Source: Rhizobium sp. BT03 (GTDB taxonomy: Bacteria; Pseudomonadota; Alphaproteobacteria; Rhizobiales; Rhizobiaceae). Taken from it: a stretch of DNA of 64,000 bases. The stretch lies in assembly GCF_030053155.1 (NCBI RefSeq), contig NZ_CP125640.1, forward strand, positions 434,001-498,000. The letters run 5' to 3'. The notes beneath the pieces are model-generated. The model had not been told where the DNA came from. It saw only the letters and a program-made list of their open reading frames with translations, and did not search any database. The position numbers and the translations under genes were made by a program. This document shows, one piece after another, positions 27,080 to 36,275 of this stretch (positions are counted from its first letter, which is position 1; the number at the start of each line of letters is the position of its first letter).

Positions 27080-28345
27080 TCAGCTGCGCGGCAGCATGCC
27101 CTCGACATCGGCGGCCGCGTCGTCGAGCGCTTCCTTCGGCTCGGCCGACTGGTCGACGATGCGCGAGAGGTTGTCGACGATCGTCTGGGTGACCTTGACG
27201 CCGCTCGAGCCGGGGAAGGCATACCAGGGGATCATGACAGGCATCTGGCTGAGGCCTGCCTGGAACAGCGGGTTCTGCTTGTAGAAGTCGCCGAGATATT
27301 CGGGCGATTTGGCGGCCAGCTCGTTGTTCGGGACATAACCGGTGCCGGGCACGACGACCGAGGCGCCATAAGGGCCGGCGGCGAATTTGGCGAACTTCCA
27401 GGCGGCATCTTGCTTGGCGGCGTCATGCGTCAGGATGACGACGGCGTTACCGCCGGTGGGAAGACGGCCGTTCACCGGATCGATCAGCGGGATCTTGGCC
27501 GTGCGCAGATCGAACTTGTTGCCGACATTCTTGATCGTGTTGCGCAGCGCGCCTGTGGTCTGGAATTCGAAACCGACCTTGCCGGCCGCGAAGGCCTGTT
27601 CGCCGGCGGGCTTGGTGAAGACAGGCATGCCGCCTTCCGTCGCCAGGCGATGCAGGACATCGACGGCCTTCTGGCCTTCCGGGCCGTTGAAGGCAACCTT
27701 GCTTTCGTCGTCGCTCAGCATCTTGCCGCCGGCGCCGAAGAGCAGAGCCGAAAACATCCAGTCGTCGCCCTGCCAGCGGAAATCGATGCCGTCGACGCCG
27801 TTGCCGAGCGCTTTGATCTTGCCGCCGAGCGCGATGACCTCATCCCAGGTCTTCGGCGGATTGTCGGGATCGCCGCCGGCCGCCTTCACGAGATCGGCGT
27901 TGTAATACATGATCGGATTGGACGTCGCGAATGCGAGGCCGACCTGCTTGCCCTTGACCTGGGCGAGCTTGAGGATCGTATCGGAGAAGCCCTGCTCGGC
28001 CATGTTGCCGTCTTTCTTGACGAGCGGGCCGAGGTCGACGGCGACATCGCGTTCGTCGAGCATGCGCAGGCGGTTCAGGCCGATGAAGGTGATATCGGGC
28101 ATTTCGCTCGTGCCGACCTGGCGAAGGATCGTCTGGATGCCTTCCTCATAGGTCGCCGAGGGGCTCGCGAACTGGATCTTGATGTCGGGATTTTCCGCCA
28201 TGAACTTCTTCGAGATCGTGTCCATCACGTCCTTGAAAAAGCCCGGCATCGGGTAGTGAACCGTCAGCATCGTCTCGGCATGCGCGGGAAGCGCGATTGC
28301 CAAGGATACGGCCGCTGCGGCGAGAAGCTGGGTGATATGTTTCAT
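27080..28345 (-). CDS. ABC transporter substrate-binding protein (UgpB-like, family 1)
   Basis: 421 residues with a signal peptide (ITQLLAAAAVSLAIALPAHA, cut near 23). It has the family 1 solute-binding layout seen in sugar and glycerol-3-phosphate importers: LTVHYPMPGFFKDVM, YNADLVKAAGGDPDNPPKTW, and KFAAGPYGASVVVPGTGYVP. It delivers its ligand to the two permeases encoded directly before it on the same strand. It is last in the operon, the usual order being reversed here. Ligand unknown; the phosphoesterase at the operon head suggests a phosphodiester or phosphorylated sugar. Confidence 0.85.
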   Translation of the reverse strand: MKHITQLLAAAAVSLAIALPAHAETMLTVHYPMPGFFKDVMDTISKKFMAENPDIKIQFASPSATYEEGIQTILRQVGTSEMPDITFIGLNRLRMLDERDVAVDLGPLVKKDGNMAEQGFSDTILKLAQVKGKQVGLAFATSNPIMYYNADLVKAAGGDPDNPPKTWDEVIALGGKIKALGNGVDGIDFRWQGDDWMFSALLFGAGGKMLSDDESKVAFNGPEGQKAVDVLHRLATEGGMPVFTKPAGEQAFAAGKVGFEFQTTGALRNTIKNVGNKFDLRTAKIPLIDPVNGRLPTGGNAVVILTHDAAKQDAAWKFAKFAAGPYGASVVVPGTGYVPNNELAAKSPEYLGDFYKQNPLFQAGLSQMPVMIPWYAFPGSSGVKVTQTIVDNLSRIVDQSAEPKEALDDAAADVEGMLPRS

Positions 28346-28370
28346 CGCTCGTTCTCCTGGTTGAAGCCGG

Positions 28371-29204
28371 TCAGCCTTTGAGACCGGTCATGGTGATGCC
28401 CTCGACGAAACGCTTCTGCGCAAGCAGGAAGGCGACGACGAGAGGAAGGGTAATGATGATGGTCGCCGCCATCAGCGCGCCGTAGTCGTCGCCGGCCTCG
28501 GCGGCGCGGAAATACATGAGCCCGAGCGGCGGCGTGGCGTAGTCCTGCTTGCTGATGACGACCAGCGGCCAGTAGAGATCGTTCCAATGGGCGACGACCG
28601 AGAAGATGGCGAAGGCGGTGACGGCAGGCCAGGCATTCGGCACGATGACGCGGGCGACGATGCCGAGCTCCGACATGCCGTCGAGGCGGGCGGCATGGAT
28701 GAGATCGTCCGGCATGGCGCGGAAGAACTGCAGGAACATGAAGATCGCGAAGACCGAAATGGTGAAAGGCGCAACGAGGGCGACGTAACCGTTGAGCAGC
28801 GAGGCGCGGTCGAAAGCGACGTAGAGCGGCAGCGCGGTCGCATGGATCGGCACCAGAAGGCCGAGCATGACAAGCACCATCATGGCGCGGGCGGCGGCAA
28901 AGCGCAGTTTCGCCATGGCATAGGCGCAAGGGATCGCCACCAGAACCTGAAAGAAGAAGATCAGCCCGCAAACGACCACGCCGTTCCACAGAAGCCGCGC
29001 CATCGGCACCCGGCTCAGGGCCTTGGCGAAATTCTCCGCATAGGTGAAATGGGCGGGGATCAGTGACAGCGACGAGGTGAAGATATCGCTCTGCGCCTTG
29101 CCTGCCGCCGAAATCATGAAGACGTAGGGCGAAAGGAAGATGATTGCGCCCAGCGAAAGCAGCGTCAGGCGGATGATCCTGCCGAGGGAAAAAGCGCTCG
29201 TCAT
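28371..29204 (-). CDS. ABC transporter permease (UgpE/MalG-like)
   Basis: 277 residues, six membrane helices. The EAA-type loop reads HAARLDGMSELGIVARVIVP, the contact site for the ATPase, after FLQFFRAMPDDLI. The MalG/UgpE group is recognised from the GLLVPIHATALPLYVAFDR and YFRAAEAGDDYGALMAATII stretches. The start ATG at 29204 overlaps the previous permease's stop by four bases (ATGA). It pairs with the UgpA-like permease to form the heterodimeric pore in the inner membrane. Confidence 0.9.
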   Translation of the reverse strand: MTSAFSLGRIIRLTLLSLGAIIFLSPYVFMISAAGKAQSDIFTSSLSLIPAHFTYAENFAKALSRVPMARLLWNGVVVCGLIFFFQVLVAIPCAYAMAKLRFAAARAMMVLVMLGLLVPIHATALPLYVAFDRASLLNGYVALVAPFTISVFAIFMFLQFFRAMPDDLIHAARLDGMSELGIVARVIVPNAWPAVTAFAIFSVVAHWNDLYWPLVVISKQDYATPPLGLMYFRAAEAGDDYGALMAATIIITLPLVVAFLLAQKRFVEGITMTGLKG

Positions 29205-30124
29205 GTGTAATGCACCCGGCGATCGAGAATGCGGTATTGCAGGAACATCAGCACCACGAGGATGAGCAGGAAGACCACGGTCATCGCCGAGGCGTAGCCG
29301 ACGCGCAGGTAGACGAAGCCCTCCTGGTAGATCGTAAAGAGCAGCACTTCCGACGCCTTGTTCGGGCCGCCCTCTGTCAGCGTCTTGACCGTCTCGAAGA
29401 CCTTCACGGCATTGGTGATGCTGATGGTGATGACGAAGAGCGTCGTCGGTCCGAGCATCGGCCAGGTCACCAACAGGAAGCGGTCGAAAGGGAATCTGGC
29501 GCCGTCCACTTCGGCTGCGGCGTAAAGCTCGCGCGGGATCGCCGTCAGGCCGGCCAGGAACAGCACCATGTTGAATCCGGCCGATTGCCAGACGCCGATG
29601 ATCGACAGGCTGTAGAGCACCGTGCTGGAGCTGCCCAGCCAGTTCGGGCCTGGCAGGCCCGCCAATGCCAGAAGCGCATTGATCGGCCCGATCGTCGGGT
29701 GGAACATATATTGCCAGACGGTCGCCATGGCGACGATCAGCGAGGCGACCGGCAGGAAATAGGCGGTGCGGAAAAAGCTGCGCGCCGCCGTCTCGCTCTC
29801 GATCAGCATGGCGACGCCGAGGCCCAGAAGGATCGAGACCGGCGCGACGATCGCGGTATACATCGTCGTATTCCACAGTGACTTGCGGAACGTGCGGTCG
29901 GTGATCAGATGCGCGTAATTCTCGAAACCGACGAAGCGGAACTTGCCGTAGCCGAGTTCGAAATCGGTAAAGCCGAGGAAGATGACAGCCCCGACCGGCA
30001 AAAGCACGAAGAGGAAGAGCAGAACGAGTGCCGGCAGCACCAGCATCCAGGCGATGCGGGCCTCGCTGCGCCGATGCGCAATGGCGGGATTGCCTGGCAG
30101 GCCGACGGAAACGACACTAGCCAT
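29201..30124 (-). CDS. ABC transporter permease (UgpA/MalF-like)
   Basis: 307 residues with six membrane helices (the first near 30-50) and a C-terminal EAA-type loop AAAEVDGARFPFDRFLLVTW. It is of the UgpA/MalF group, with FENYAHLITDRTFRKSLWNT in the first periplasmic loop. The start ATG at 30124 was chosen because upstream residues are unlike the family. The upstream ATPase stop overlaps the start by eight bases. It forms the importer with the second permease. Confidence 0.9.
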   Translation of the reverse strand: MASVVSVGLPGNPAIAHRRSEARIAWMLVLPALVLLFLFVLLPVGAVIFLGFTDFELGYGKFRFVGFENYAHLITDRTFRKSLWNTTMYTAIVAPVSILLGLGVAMLIESETAARSFFRTAYFLPVASLIVAMATVWQYMFHPTIGPINALLALAGLPGPNWLGSSSTVLYSLSIIGVWQSAGFNMVLFLAGLTAIPRELYAAAEVDGARFPFDRFLLVTWPMLGPTTLFVITISITNAVKVFETVKTLTEGGPNKASEVLLFTIYQEGFVYLRVGYASAMTVVFLLILVVLMFLQYRILDRRVHYT

Positions 30125-31298
30125 GCGCCCTCTCCCGCCTGATATCGCCTGCGGCGAGACCGCTGCCGCCTTCCGCGCGAGCGGCAAGCCGATTGCCATC
30201 CTCGGCGAAAGCCATGGTCCGGCCGGCGGAAAACCGCAGCCTTATCGGATCGCCGGCTGCGAGGCCCGCGGCTTCGGGCGGCTGAACCTTGGCGACCACG
30301 GTCTCGCCGATCGCGTCGAGACGGCAATAGAGGATGACCTCCGATCCCAGGAACTCGACACGCTCGATCCGGGCGGCAAGCCCGCCCTGGCCGGTTCTCT
30401 CGATAGAGACGAACTCCGGGCGAATGGCGAGCATGACCGGCATCTTGCCGGCAGGCGGATTTTCAAGCGTCAGGCGCAGGTCGCCAAAGGCCACCACACC
30501 GCCCTGCGCTTCCGCGGGCAGCAGGTTGATGCGCGGCTGACCGATGAAGCGGGCGATCTCGATATGGGCGGGATCGTCGTAGATGACCTCAGGGCTTGCG
30601 ATCTGCAGCAGACGGCCGCCCATCATCACGGCGACGCGATCGGCCATCGACAGCGCTTCGGCCTGGTCATGGGTGACATAGAACGTCGGCACGCCGGCGC
30701 GGCGATGCAATTCGACGATTTCGCCGCGGGCATGGACACGCAGATTGGCGTCGAGGTTGGACAGCGGTTCGTCCATCAGGAAGATGCTCGGCCGGCGGAC
30801 CATGGCGCGGGCGAGCGCCACGCGCTGACGCTGGCCGCCCGACATCTGGCCGGGCTTGCGGTCGAGAAGGTGATCGATTTTCAGCGATGTCGCCATTTCC
30901 TTGACGTCGCGAGCGATCGCCGCGCGAGTGGCCCGCTGGCCCGGCAGCAGCGATCCGATGAAAGGCAGCCGCTGCATGGTCGACAGCCGGCGCATCGCCA
31001 GCGGCACGGCGATGTTCTGCGAAGCCGTCAGATGCGGATAGAGCGCGTAGGATTGAAAGACCATAGCGATGTTGCGGTCGGCGGCCGCCACGCCGGACAT
31101 GTCTTTCCCGCCGATCAGGATCTCGCCGCTATCGGCATGGTCGAGGCCGGCAAGGACGCGCAGCAGCGTGCTCTTGCCGCAGCCGGAGGGGCCGACCAGC
31201 GCGATGAATTCGCTGGCTTTGACGTCGAGACTGATGCCGCTCAAGATCTGGTTGCCGTCGAACGCCTTGGTGATGCCGCGAAGCGAGAGCGCGCTCAT
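30117..31298 (-). CDS. ABC transporter ATP-binding protein (UgpC/MalK-like)
   Basis: 393 residues. Walker A GPSGCGKSTLL, signature MSGGQRQRVALARAM, Walker B FLMDEPLSNLD and the switch histidine in YVTHDQ are all intact. A C-terminal TOBE domain (PVMLAIRPEFVSI) places it in the CUT1/MalK group. An insert of about 20 residues (RRLSTMQRLPFIGSLLPGQR) between Walker A and the signature is longer than in UgpC. It energises the two permeases encoded downstream. Its start overlaps the stop of the metallophosphoesterase by four bases. Confidence 0.92.
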   Translation of the reverse strand: MSALSLRGITKAFDGNQILSGISLDVKASEFIALVGPSGCGKSTLLRVLAGLDHADSGEILIGGKDMSGVAAADRNIAMVFQSYALYPHLTASQNIAVPLAMRRLSTMQRLPFIGSLLPGQRATRAAIARDVKEMATSLKIDHLLDRKPGQMSGGQRQRVALARAMVRRPSIFLMDEPLSNLDANLRVHARGEIVELHRRAGVPTFYVTHDQAEALSMADRVAVMMGGRLLQIASPEVIYDDPAHIEIARFIGQPRINLLPAEAQGGVVAFGDLRLTLENPPAGKMPVMLAIRPEFVSIERTGQGGLAARIERVEFLGSEVILYCRLDAIGETVVAKVQPPEAAGLAAGDPIRLRFSAGRTMAFAEDGNRLAARAEGGSGLAAGDIRRERAHG

Positions 31299-32125
31299 TC
31301 GACCGGCTCCCGCTGCTTGACGGCCTGGGGATAGACCTCGTGCACGACATCATCAAGCACATAGGCGGTCATGCCGGGAACGGCGACGATTTCGCTTTCC
31401 ACCGACGTGTCGAATTCATGGACGACGGCGCCGATCAGGCGTTCGCCCGGCATCTCGCGCTCCATCTTGTCGATGATGAAGGCCGCGGACGGACCCCATG
31501 TCAGCTGCGTGTTGCCGAAACGCCCCTGCCAGGCCCAGTGAAGGTGGCCGCTGCCGAAGAGCGCCACGTCATGGGCTGCGATCAGATCATAGAGCCGCCG
31601 GCGCTGGGCAGGACGAACGCTCCAATATCCGGTATCGCCCTCGTCCGGAGCGTCGACGAACAGGGGTTTGTGCGCAAAGAGCGCTACGCGCCGCCCGGCC
31701 CTTTCGGAGAGCACCTTTTCCAGCCACGCGAACTGGGCCGCCTCTTCGTCATCCTCGTGGCCCATAAGCAGCGAGTTCAGGCCGATGAAACGCCAGCCGG
31801 CGACATCCTCCAGCCAGCGGTCGGGGCCGGCAAGACTGCGCCAGCGCGACAACCGCTCGGTATCGACCGGCTGGCCGGATCCCTTCAGGTGGCCGACATC
31901 GTGATTGCCGGGGACGATCAGCATCGGGATCGACGCCTGGCGCATCAGATCCATCGAAAAGGTGATGTCTTCGTTCTTGTCGGCGCCGTCCACCGTGAGA
32001 TCGCCGGTATGAACGATCAAGTCGGCGCCGGTTGCTTCGATCCAGGTCAGAAGCGGCGCCCAGTTGCCGTTGAAATGCGGCTTACTGGGGCTGAAATGGG
32101 TGTCGGTGATCTGAATGATTCTCAT
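31295..32125 (-). CDS. Metallophosphoesterase (GpdQ/CpdA-like)
   Basis: 276 residues, cytoplasmic (no signal peptide). The calcineurin-like metal motifs are complete: ITDTHF, HTGDLTVDG, VPGNHDVGH and GSGHLHWA. This pattern fits class III cyclic-nucleotide or glycerophosphodiester phosphodiesterases (GpdQ, CpdA). It is first in the operon, overlapping the ATPase by four bases, so it is cotranscribed with the importer and probably hydrolyses the imported solute. Substrate not proven. Confidence 0.88.
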   Translation of the reverse strand: MRIIQITDTHFSPSKPHFNGNWAPLLTWIEATGADLIVHTGDLTVDGADKNEDITFSMDLMRQASIPMLIVPGNHDVGHLKGSGQPVDTERLSRWRSLAGPDRWLEDVAGWRFIGLNSLLMGHEDDEEAAQFAWLEKVLSERAGRRVALFAHKPLFVDAPDEGDTGYWSVRPAQRRRLYDLIAAHDVALFGSGHLHWAWQGRFGNTQLTWGPSAAFIIDKMEREMPGERLIGAVVHEFDTSVESEIVAVPGMTAYVLDDVVHEVYPQAVKQREPVE

Positions 32126-32203
32126 GGGCGCGCGTCTCCGAGACCTTAGAAGCGCGTCGTGCGCACTCCCTTCTCGTGCCCTCTCTAGAAGGCTCCCATG
32201 TCA

Positions 32204-32217
32204 ATCAGACATCTGAT
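32204..32217. promoter_or_regulatory. Palindrome upstream of the importer operon, candidate operator
   Basis: ATCAGA and TCTGAT arms separated by CA, in the 193-base gap upstream of the phosphoesterase start at 32125. Its position and symmetry fit a dimeric repressor site. The regulator is unknown; a GntR-family site is possible, and the LacI protein at 26030 is another candidate. Confidence 0.4.
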
Positions 32218-32318
32218 GTTTTCAGCTGTTTCTCAGTTTTGATATCGATTTGTCATGCAGGAGAAGGCCGCCGGGGGAACGGGCAGCCTTTGCCGGCATT
32301 TGACAGGACGCAGTCCGA

Positions 32319-32729
<411 letters not shown>

Positions 32730-32740
32730 TTATCGATATC

Positions 32741-32766
32741 AACGGCAATCACGCTCCGTGAGTTCC
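32741..32766 (-). promoter_or_regulatory. EcfG general-stress promoter
   Basis: On the minus strand: GGAAC at 32766-32762, a 17-base spacer, CGTT at 32744-32741. It matches the EcfG consensus exactly and lies just upstream of the gene starting at 32714. Confidence 0.8.
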
Positions 32767-33434
32767 ACGGCAAGGCCGTTCAGCGCTGACGTGTGTGGCC
32801 CGGGCGTTGGCAACCGCTGAGCCTTTCCCTGGCGCTTATGGTTAATTTATTAATAATTCAGAATTTATAAAGGGAACGAGGCGGCCTTTCCGAGTGTTGA
32901 TGGTGCGCCGCGGAGGAACCCCGATGATCCTGAAAATCCTTGCTCGCAAGATCGACGCCGACTGCCATGATACCGGCACCTATCCCGATGGGATCTTTGC
33001 TGAAAACCGGATCGATCTTTCCAGCCGCGACGGCCGCCGCCGCTCGCCGCATGAGCGCGATTACGGCGCCGACAGGAAACTGGACAAGCTGCCGCTCGGT
33101 TTTGCCTGACCCGTTCCCGTCTCCCGCCTGCGGAAAACCAACACGCCTGACGGGCAATACGGCGTTCAACGCTCCTGCCGTGGTTCTGATCTTCTCGCCG
33201 CGGCTGCCGATGTTCCGGCCGCCATATTGGCCGGCTGGCGGTCGACCGGAAAATGCAAGCATAGCTTGATAATCTTCTTGCGCGAGGTGTTGCCCGATAC
33301 GGGCCACATTCGCAACAACATATCATGGTTAACAAGAAATCACTGCATGGCCACCATCGTGTATTGAATCAAATTTGCGGCAGCAAATGGGGATATATTC
33401 CCACGGTCGATTCCTCGTAAACCGGGAGAAAACC
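32767..33434. other. 668-base region without an assigned gene
   Basis: Frames occur on both strands but none has both protein-like composition and a ribosome site. The best small candidate is an ATG at 32924 with CGGAGGA at 32911-32917 giving 61 residues (ending at 33109), which resembles no family I know. A 149-codon frame on the other strand (32858-33307) shows no recognisable motif. An AT-rich stretch at 32840-32870 and a small hairpin (ATTTGC 33373-33378 with GCAAAT 33383-33388) are the only structures seen. Confidence 0.4.
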
Positions 33435-33743
33435 ATGGATAAAGCTGCTAGAATAAACGATATTATTCACTCCTTCGGAATTGATACGCATATTTCCTCC
33501 GCGGCGGACGACAAGCTACTGCTCGACCATTCGATTTTCGCCGCGCTCAGCCTATCCGCATTTTCGGATGAGAATTTCGTTCTCGGCACGAAAGCGCTCG
33601 AGACGGATGACAAGCTGATCTACGATCAGGCGAGCGGCCCTCTCTCCTTTGACGCGGATGGCAGTGCTGCGGGCACGGCGATCCATGTCGCGGATCTCGA
33701 CAATTACGCGGCGCTTCACGTCAAAGATTTCATGCTGATCTGA
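33435..33743 (+). CDS. Small orphan RTX C-terminal-like protein
   Basis: 102 residues. The sequence resembles the last 75-90 residues of rhizobial hemolysin-type calcium-binding (RTX) proteins: DDKLLLDHSIFAAL, LGTKALETDDKLIYDQASG, FDADGSAAGTAIHVADL and the final VKDFMLI. In RTX proteins this region follows the glycine-rich nonapeptides and holds the type I secretion signal. Here no GGxGxD repeats precede it and a start codon with GGGAGA at 33424-33429 lies directly before it, so it may be a free-standing remnant or a small secreted protein. The 5' codons are more AT-rich than the neighbours. The family relation is by recognition of the pattern only. Confidence 0.6.
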   Translation: MDKAARINDIIHSFGIDTHISSAADDKLLLDHSIFAALSLSAFSDENFVLGTKALETDDKLIYDQASGPLSFDADGSAAGTAIHVADLDNYAALHVKDFMLI

Positions 33744-33868
33744 CCCGGCCAGGCCCGCCGCTATTCGGCGGCGTGCGGCCGCACCACGCGCTTTTCCAGG
33801 CTCCCCTTGCCGGCATGACATTGCCGGCCACATTCCTCCATTGACGTCAATCATCACCGGAGAAGCCC

Positions 33869-34162
33869 TTGCCCTGGATCGCCTATATCGTCCATTTCAT
33901 CGCCGCTGCATTTCTGACCAACGGCATCCCGCATTTCGTCAACGGCGTCAGCGGCCGGCGTTTTCGCACTCCATTCGCAAATCCCGGTTCGCCGACGGCG
34001 AATGTCGTCTGGGGCTGGGCGAATTTCCTGATTGCCTTCCTGCTGTTTGCCAATATCGGGCCGCTCTATATCGGCACGCCGGGTGATACGATCTTCGTCG
34101 CGGCCGGCATGCTCGTCACCGGCATCCTGCTCGCGTGGTTTTTCGAGCGCAATGAGCGTTAA
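33869..34162 (+). CDS. Small membrane protein, conserved-type hypothetical
   Basis: 97 residues with three predicted membrane segments: WIAYIVHFIAAAFLTNGIPH, NVVWGWANFLIAFLLFANIG and FVAAGMLVTGILLAWFF. A small loop carries FVNGVSGRRFRTPFANP. The start is the TTG at 33869, preceded by GGAGAAG, because the first helix begins at once. No function known. It is convergent with the histidine kinase gene, 25 bases away. Confidence 0.65.
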   Translation: MPWIAYIVHFIAAAFLTNGIPHFVNGVSGRRFRTPFANPGSPTANVVWGWANFLIAFLLFANIGPLYIGTPGDTIFVAAGMLVTGILLAWFFERNER

Positions 34163-34187
34163 TCTGGTGGCACCTCCTGACCGCTGA

Positions 34188-36275
34188 TCACGAGCGCAAG
34201 CCGGTCGGGAAGCTAAGCCTGACGGTCGTTCCGTGTCCGGGAGAGGAATAGATGGATGCCTCCCCGCCGCTCTGACGGACGAAGCCGTAAACCATGGCCA
34301 GACCAAGCCCTGCTCCACCATGTCCGCCTCGTGTGGTGAAATAGGGTTCGAAAGCTTTGTCAGCGACCTCTGGTGTCATGCCTAGGCCGCTGTCGGCCAC
34401 CGAGATCAGCAAGGTGTCTCCGTTTGCGGTTGCACCGATAATGATGACGCCTCCCGTCGGCATCGCTGCCGAAGCGTTGAGACAGAGGTTCAGGACGGAC
34501 TGTTCCAAGAGGGCCGCGTCGAGCGATACGACCGGCAGATCGGCATCCAGTTCCAGCTTGATATGGCATTTTGCACCGACGGCGATCTCCAGGATATCGG
34601 CCATCCCGCGAAGGAGGCTGGCGACATCCACGGGGCTTGGATGGAACGGCTGCTGGCTGCCGATCGACAGCATGCTGCCGGCCAGCGACCGTCCTCGCTC
34701 GGCAGCCTTGCGAATTCGCGCAATGTTGCGTTTCTGCCGATCGGTGAAGCCGGTTTCACGCTCGAGAAGGCCGAGGCTGCCGGTGATGATCCCGATCATG
34801 TTGCCCACTTCGTGGCTCACCTGATGCGTCATGCGCATGATGCCGTCCAGTCGCTGAACTTTTGCCGCCTCCGCCTCCTGCCGATCCATCAGCGTGACGT
34901 CGCGTGCCAGAAGAACGATGCCGCCCTCCGGCTGTCGTGACATGGAGATCTCGATCACCCGCTGGTCGCCGGTGCGATGGCGGACGACTGCACGTTCCAA
35001 CAGGGTGCCGCGCTCCGGATCGGAGGGCAGCAAGGCGGGATCGATCTCCGGCACCGGCTCGACAAACCGGCGCAGCGGCAATTTGCGCACGGAACCCGAA
35101 TGGCCGAACAGTTCGATGATCCGCCTGTTCATGGTGATCGCTCGCCCCATCCTGTCGAAAAGCGCAATCCCCTCGTTCATATTGCGAAAGGTTGAACGGA
35201 TCGTGCGAGCGGCGGCTTCCGCGGTGCGTCTCAATCGAGACACACGATCCACGCTGTCCTTGAAGGCGCGGAAGGCGTCCAGCAGACGCACAAGCTCGGT
35301 TTCATTTCCACGGTAGGCTGGCGGACCCACTTCGTTTTCGCCCTTGGCGAGCGCGTTCATGCCGTTCGACAGCGCCACGATGCCCCGTGACACACGCATG
35401 ACCGACCGGATGGAGAATATTGCCATGACGAGCACGAGCAGGAAGGCCAAGGCCACGGTTACCAGCAGCCGGCTCAAGGCATCGGAGGTCGAAAGCAGAT
35501 CGTCGTTCAGCTGGCGTGCAACTGCATCACTTTGCGTCTCCGTTGCATGGGAGAGGTCGCGGGAGACGGCATGCAGCTTTGCGACCGCCGCCCGGATGGC
35601 GAACATGTTCAAGAGATATCGTGTCTGAGCTTCGAACACGCGCTCATACGGCTGAAGCTCGGCGGCCTCGGTTTTCCCCTGCGCGGCCGTCGTATCCGCC
35701 ACGTATCGTCTGCGAAGTTCACCGAGCTGGAAAAGACTGTCGGAGGTGGAAGCCGCTTGCACGATTCCATTCACTTGACGGCGCAGCTCTTGATCGACGA
35801 TGCCTTTGCCGGTCGCGACCTCCCCTAGCGCCACGGCAGCCTCAGCCTTGTGATTCTGGGCAGCGTCGGCGTCCCTGGCAAGCACAAGCGTCTGTGTCCT
35901 AATAAGATCGAGAAGCTCAACCATCCTTGGGCTCGCAAAGCCGCGCACAGCCTGGTCTGCTCCCTGAGGCGCGGCCGTCTTCAGCAGGCTGTCGACCTGC
36001 AGCACGACAGCGCGGCTCTCGCTCGCCACCCGGTATGGCGAGGTCGCGTTCATCAGGAAGGGTGCGCTCGACACCAGATCGGAGACTTGCCGGGAAATGA
36101 GCGAGGCCTTGGCGAGGCTCGTGAAGGCCTGCAGGCCATAGGCTGCCATTTCGTCACGGGCGCGCTGCAGCCCGTAGATCGCGATCGCCGACAGGCTGAA
36201 CACCAGGAAGCAGATGAAGGCGATCGCGAACGGCAAGCGAAAGGCAATCGACGACAGAAAGGAGCGGCTGATCAC
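34188..36275 (-). CDS. Membrane sensor histidine kinase
   Basis: 695 residues. Membrane helices at about 14-36 and 271-293 flank a 230-residue, helical periplasmic sensor. HAMP follows, then a PAS region (FRNMNEGIALFDRMGRAITM). The phosphoacceptor is H488 in MTHQVSHEVGN, with N box LNLCLNASAAMP, G1 VADSGLGM and G2 GGAGLGLAMVYG. Start codon is GTG. It overlaps the response regulator gene by four bases and is divergent from the importer/phosphatase cluster at 37218-43629, which it probably controls. It most likely phosphorylates the neighbouring regulator at D56. The ligand is unknown; the cluster suggests an organic phosphate. Confidence 0.88.
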   Translation of the reverse strand: MISRSFLSSIAFRLPFAIAFICFLVFSLSAIAIYGLQRARDEMAAYGLQAFTSLAKASLISRQVSDLVSSAPFLMNATSPYRVASESRAVVLQVDSLLKTAAPQGADQAVRGFASPRMVELLDLIRTQTLVLARDADAAQNHKAEAAVALGEVATGKGIVDQELRRQVNGIVQAASTSDSLFQLGELRRRYVADTTAAQGKTEAAELQPYERVFEAQTRYLLNMFAIRAAVAKLHAVSRDLSHATETQSDAVARQLNDDLLSTSDALSRLLVTVALAFLLVLVMAIFSIRSVMRVSRGIVALSNGMNALAKGENEVGPPAYRGNETELVRLLDAFRAFKDSVDRVSRLRRTAEAAARTIRSTFRNMNEGIALFDRMGRAITMNRRIIELFGHSGSVRKLPLRRFVEPVPEIDPALLPSDPERGTLLERAVVRHRTGDQRVIEISMSRQPEGGIVLLARDVTLMDRQEAEAAKVQRLDGIMRMTHQVSHEVGNMIGIITGSLGLLERETGFTDRQKRNIARIRKAAERGRSLAGSMLSIGSQQPFHPSPVDVASLLRGMADILEIAVGAKCHIKLELDADLPVVSLDAALLEQSVLNLCLNASAAMPTGGVIIIGATANGDTLLISVADSGLGMTPEVADKAFEPYFTTRGGHGGAGLGLAMVYGFVRQSGGEASIYSSPGHGTTVRLSFPTGLRS

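Noticed and set aside
32858..33307. 149-codon minus-strand frame as a gene
   Set aside because: No ribosome site, no motif, and composition no better than the overlapping frames.
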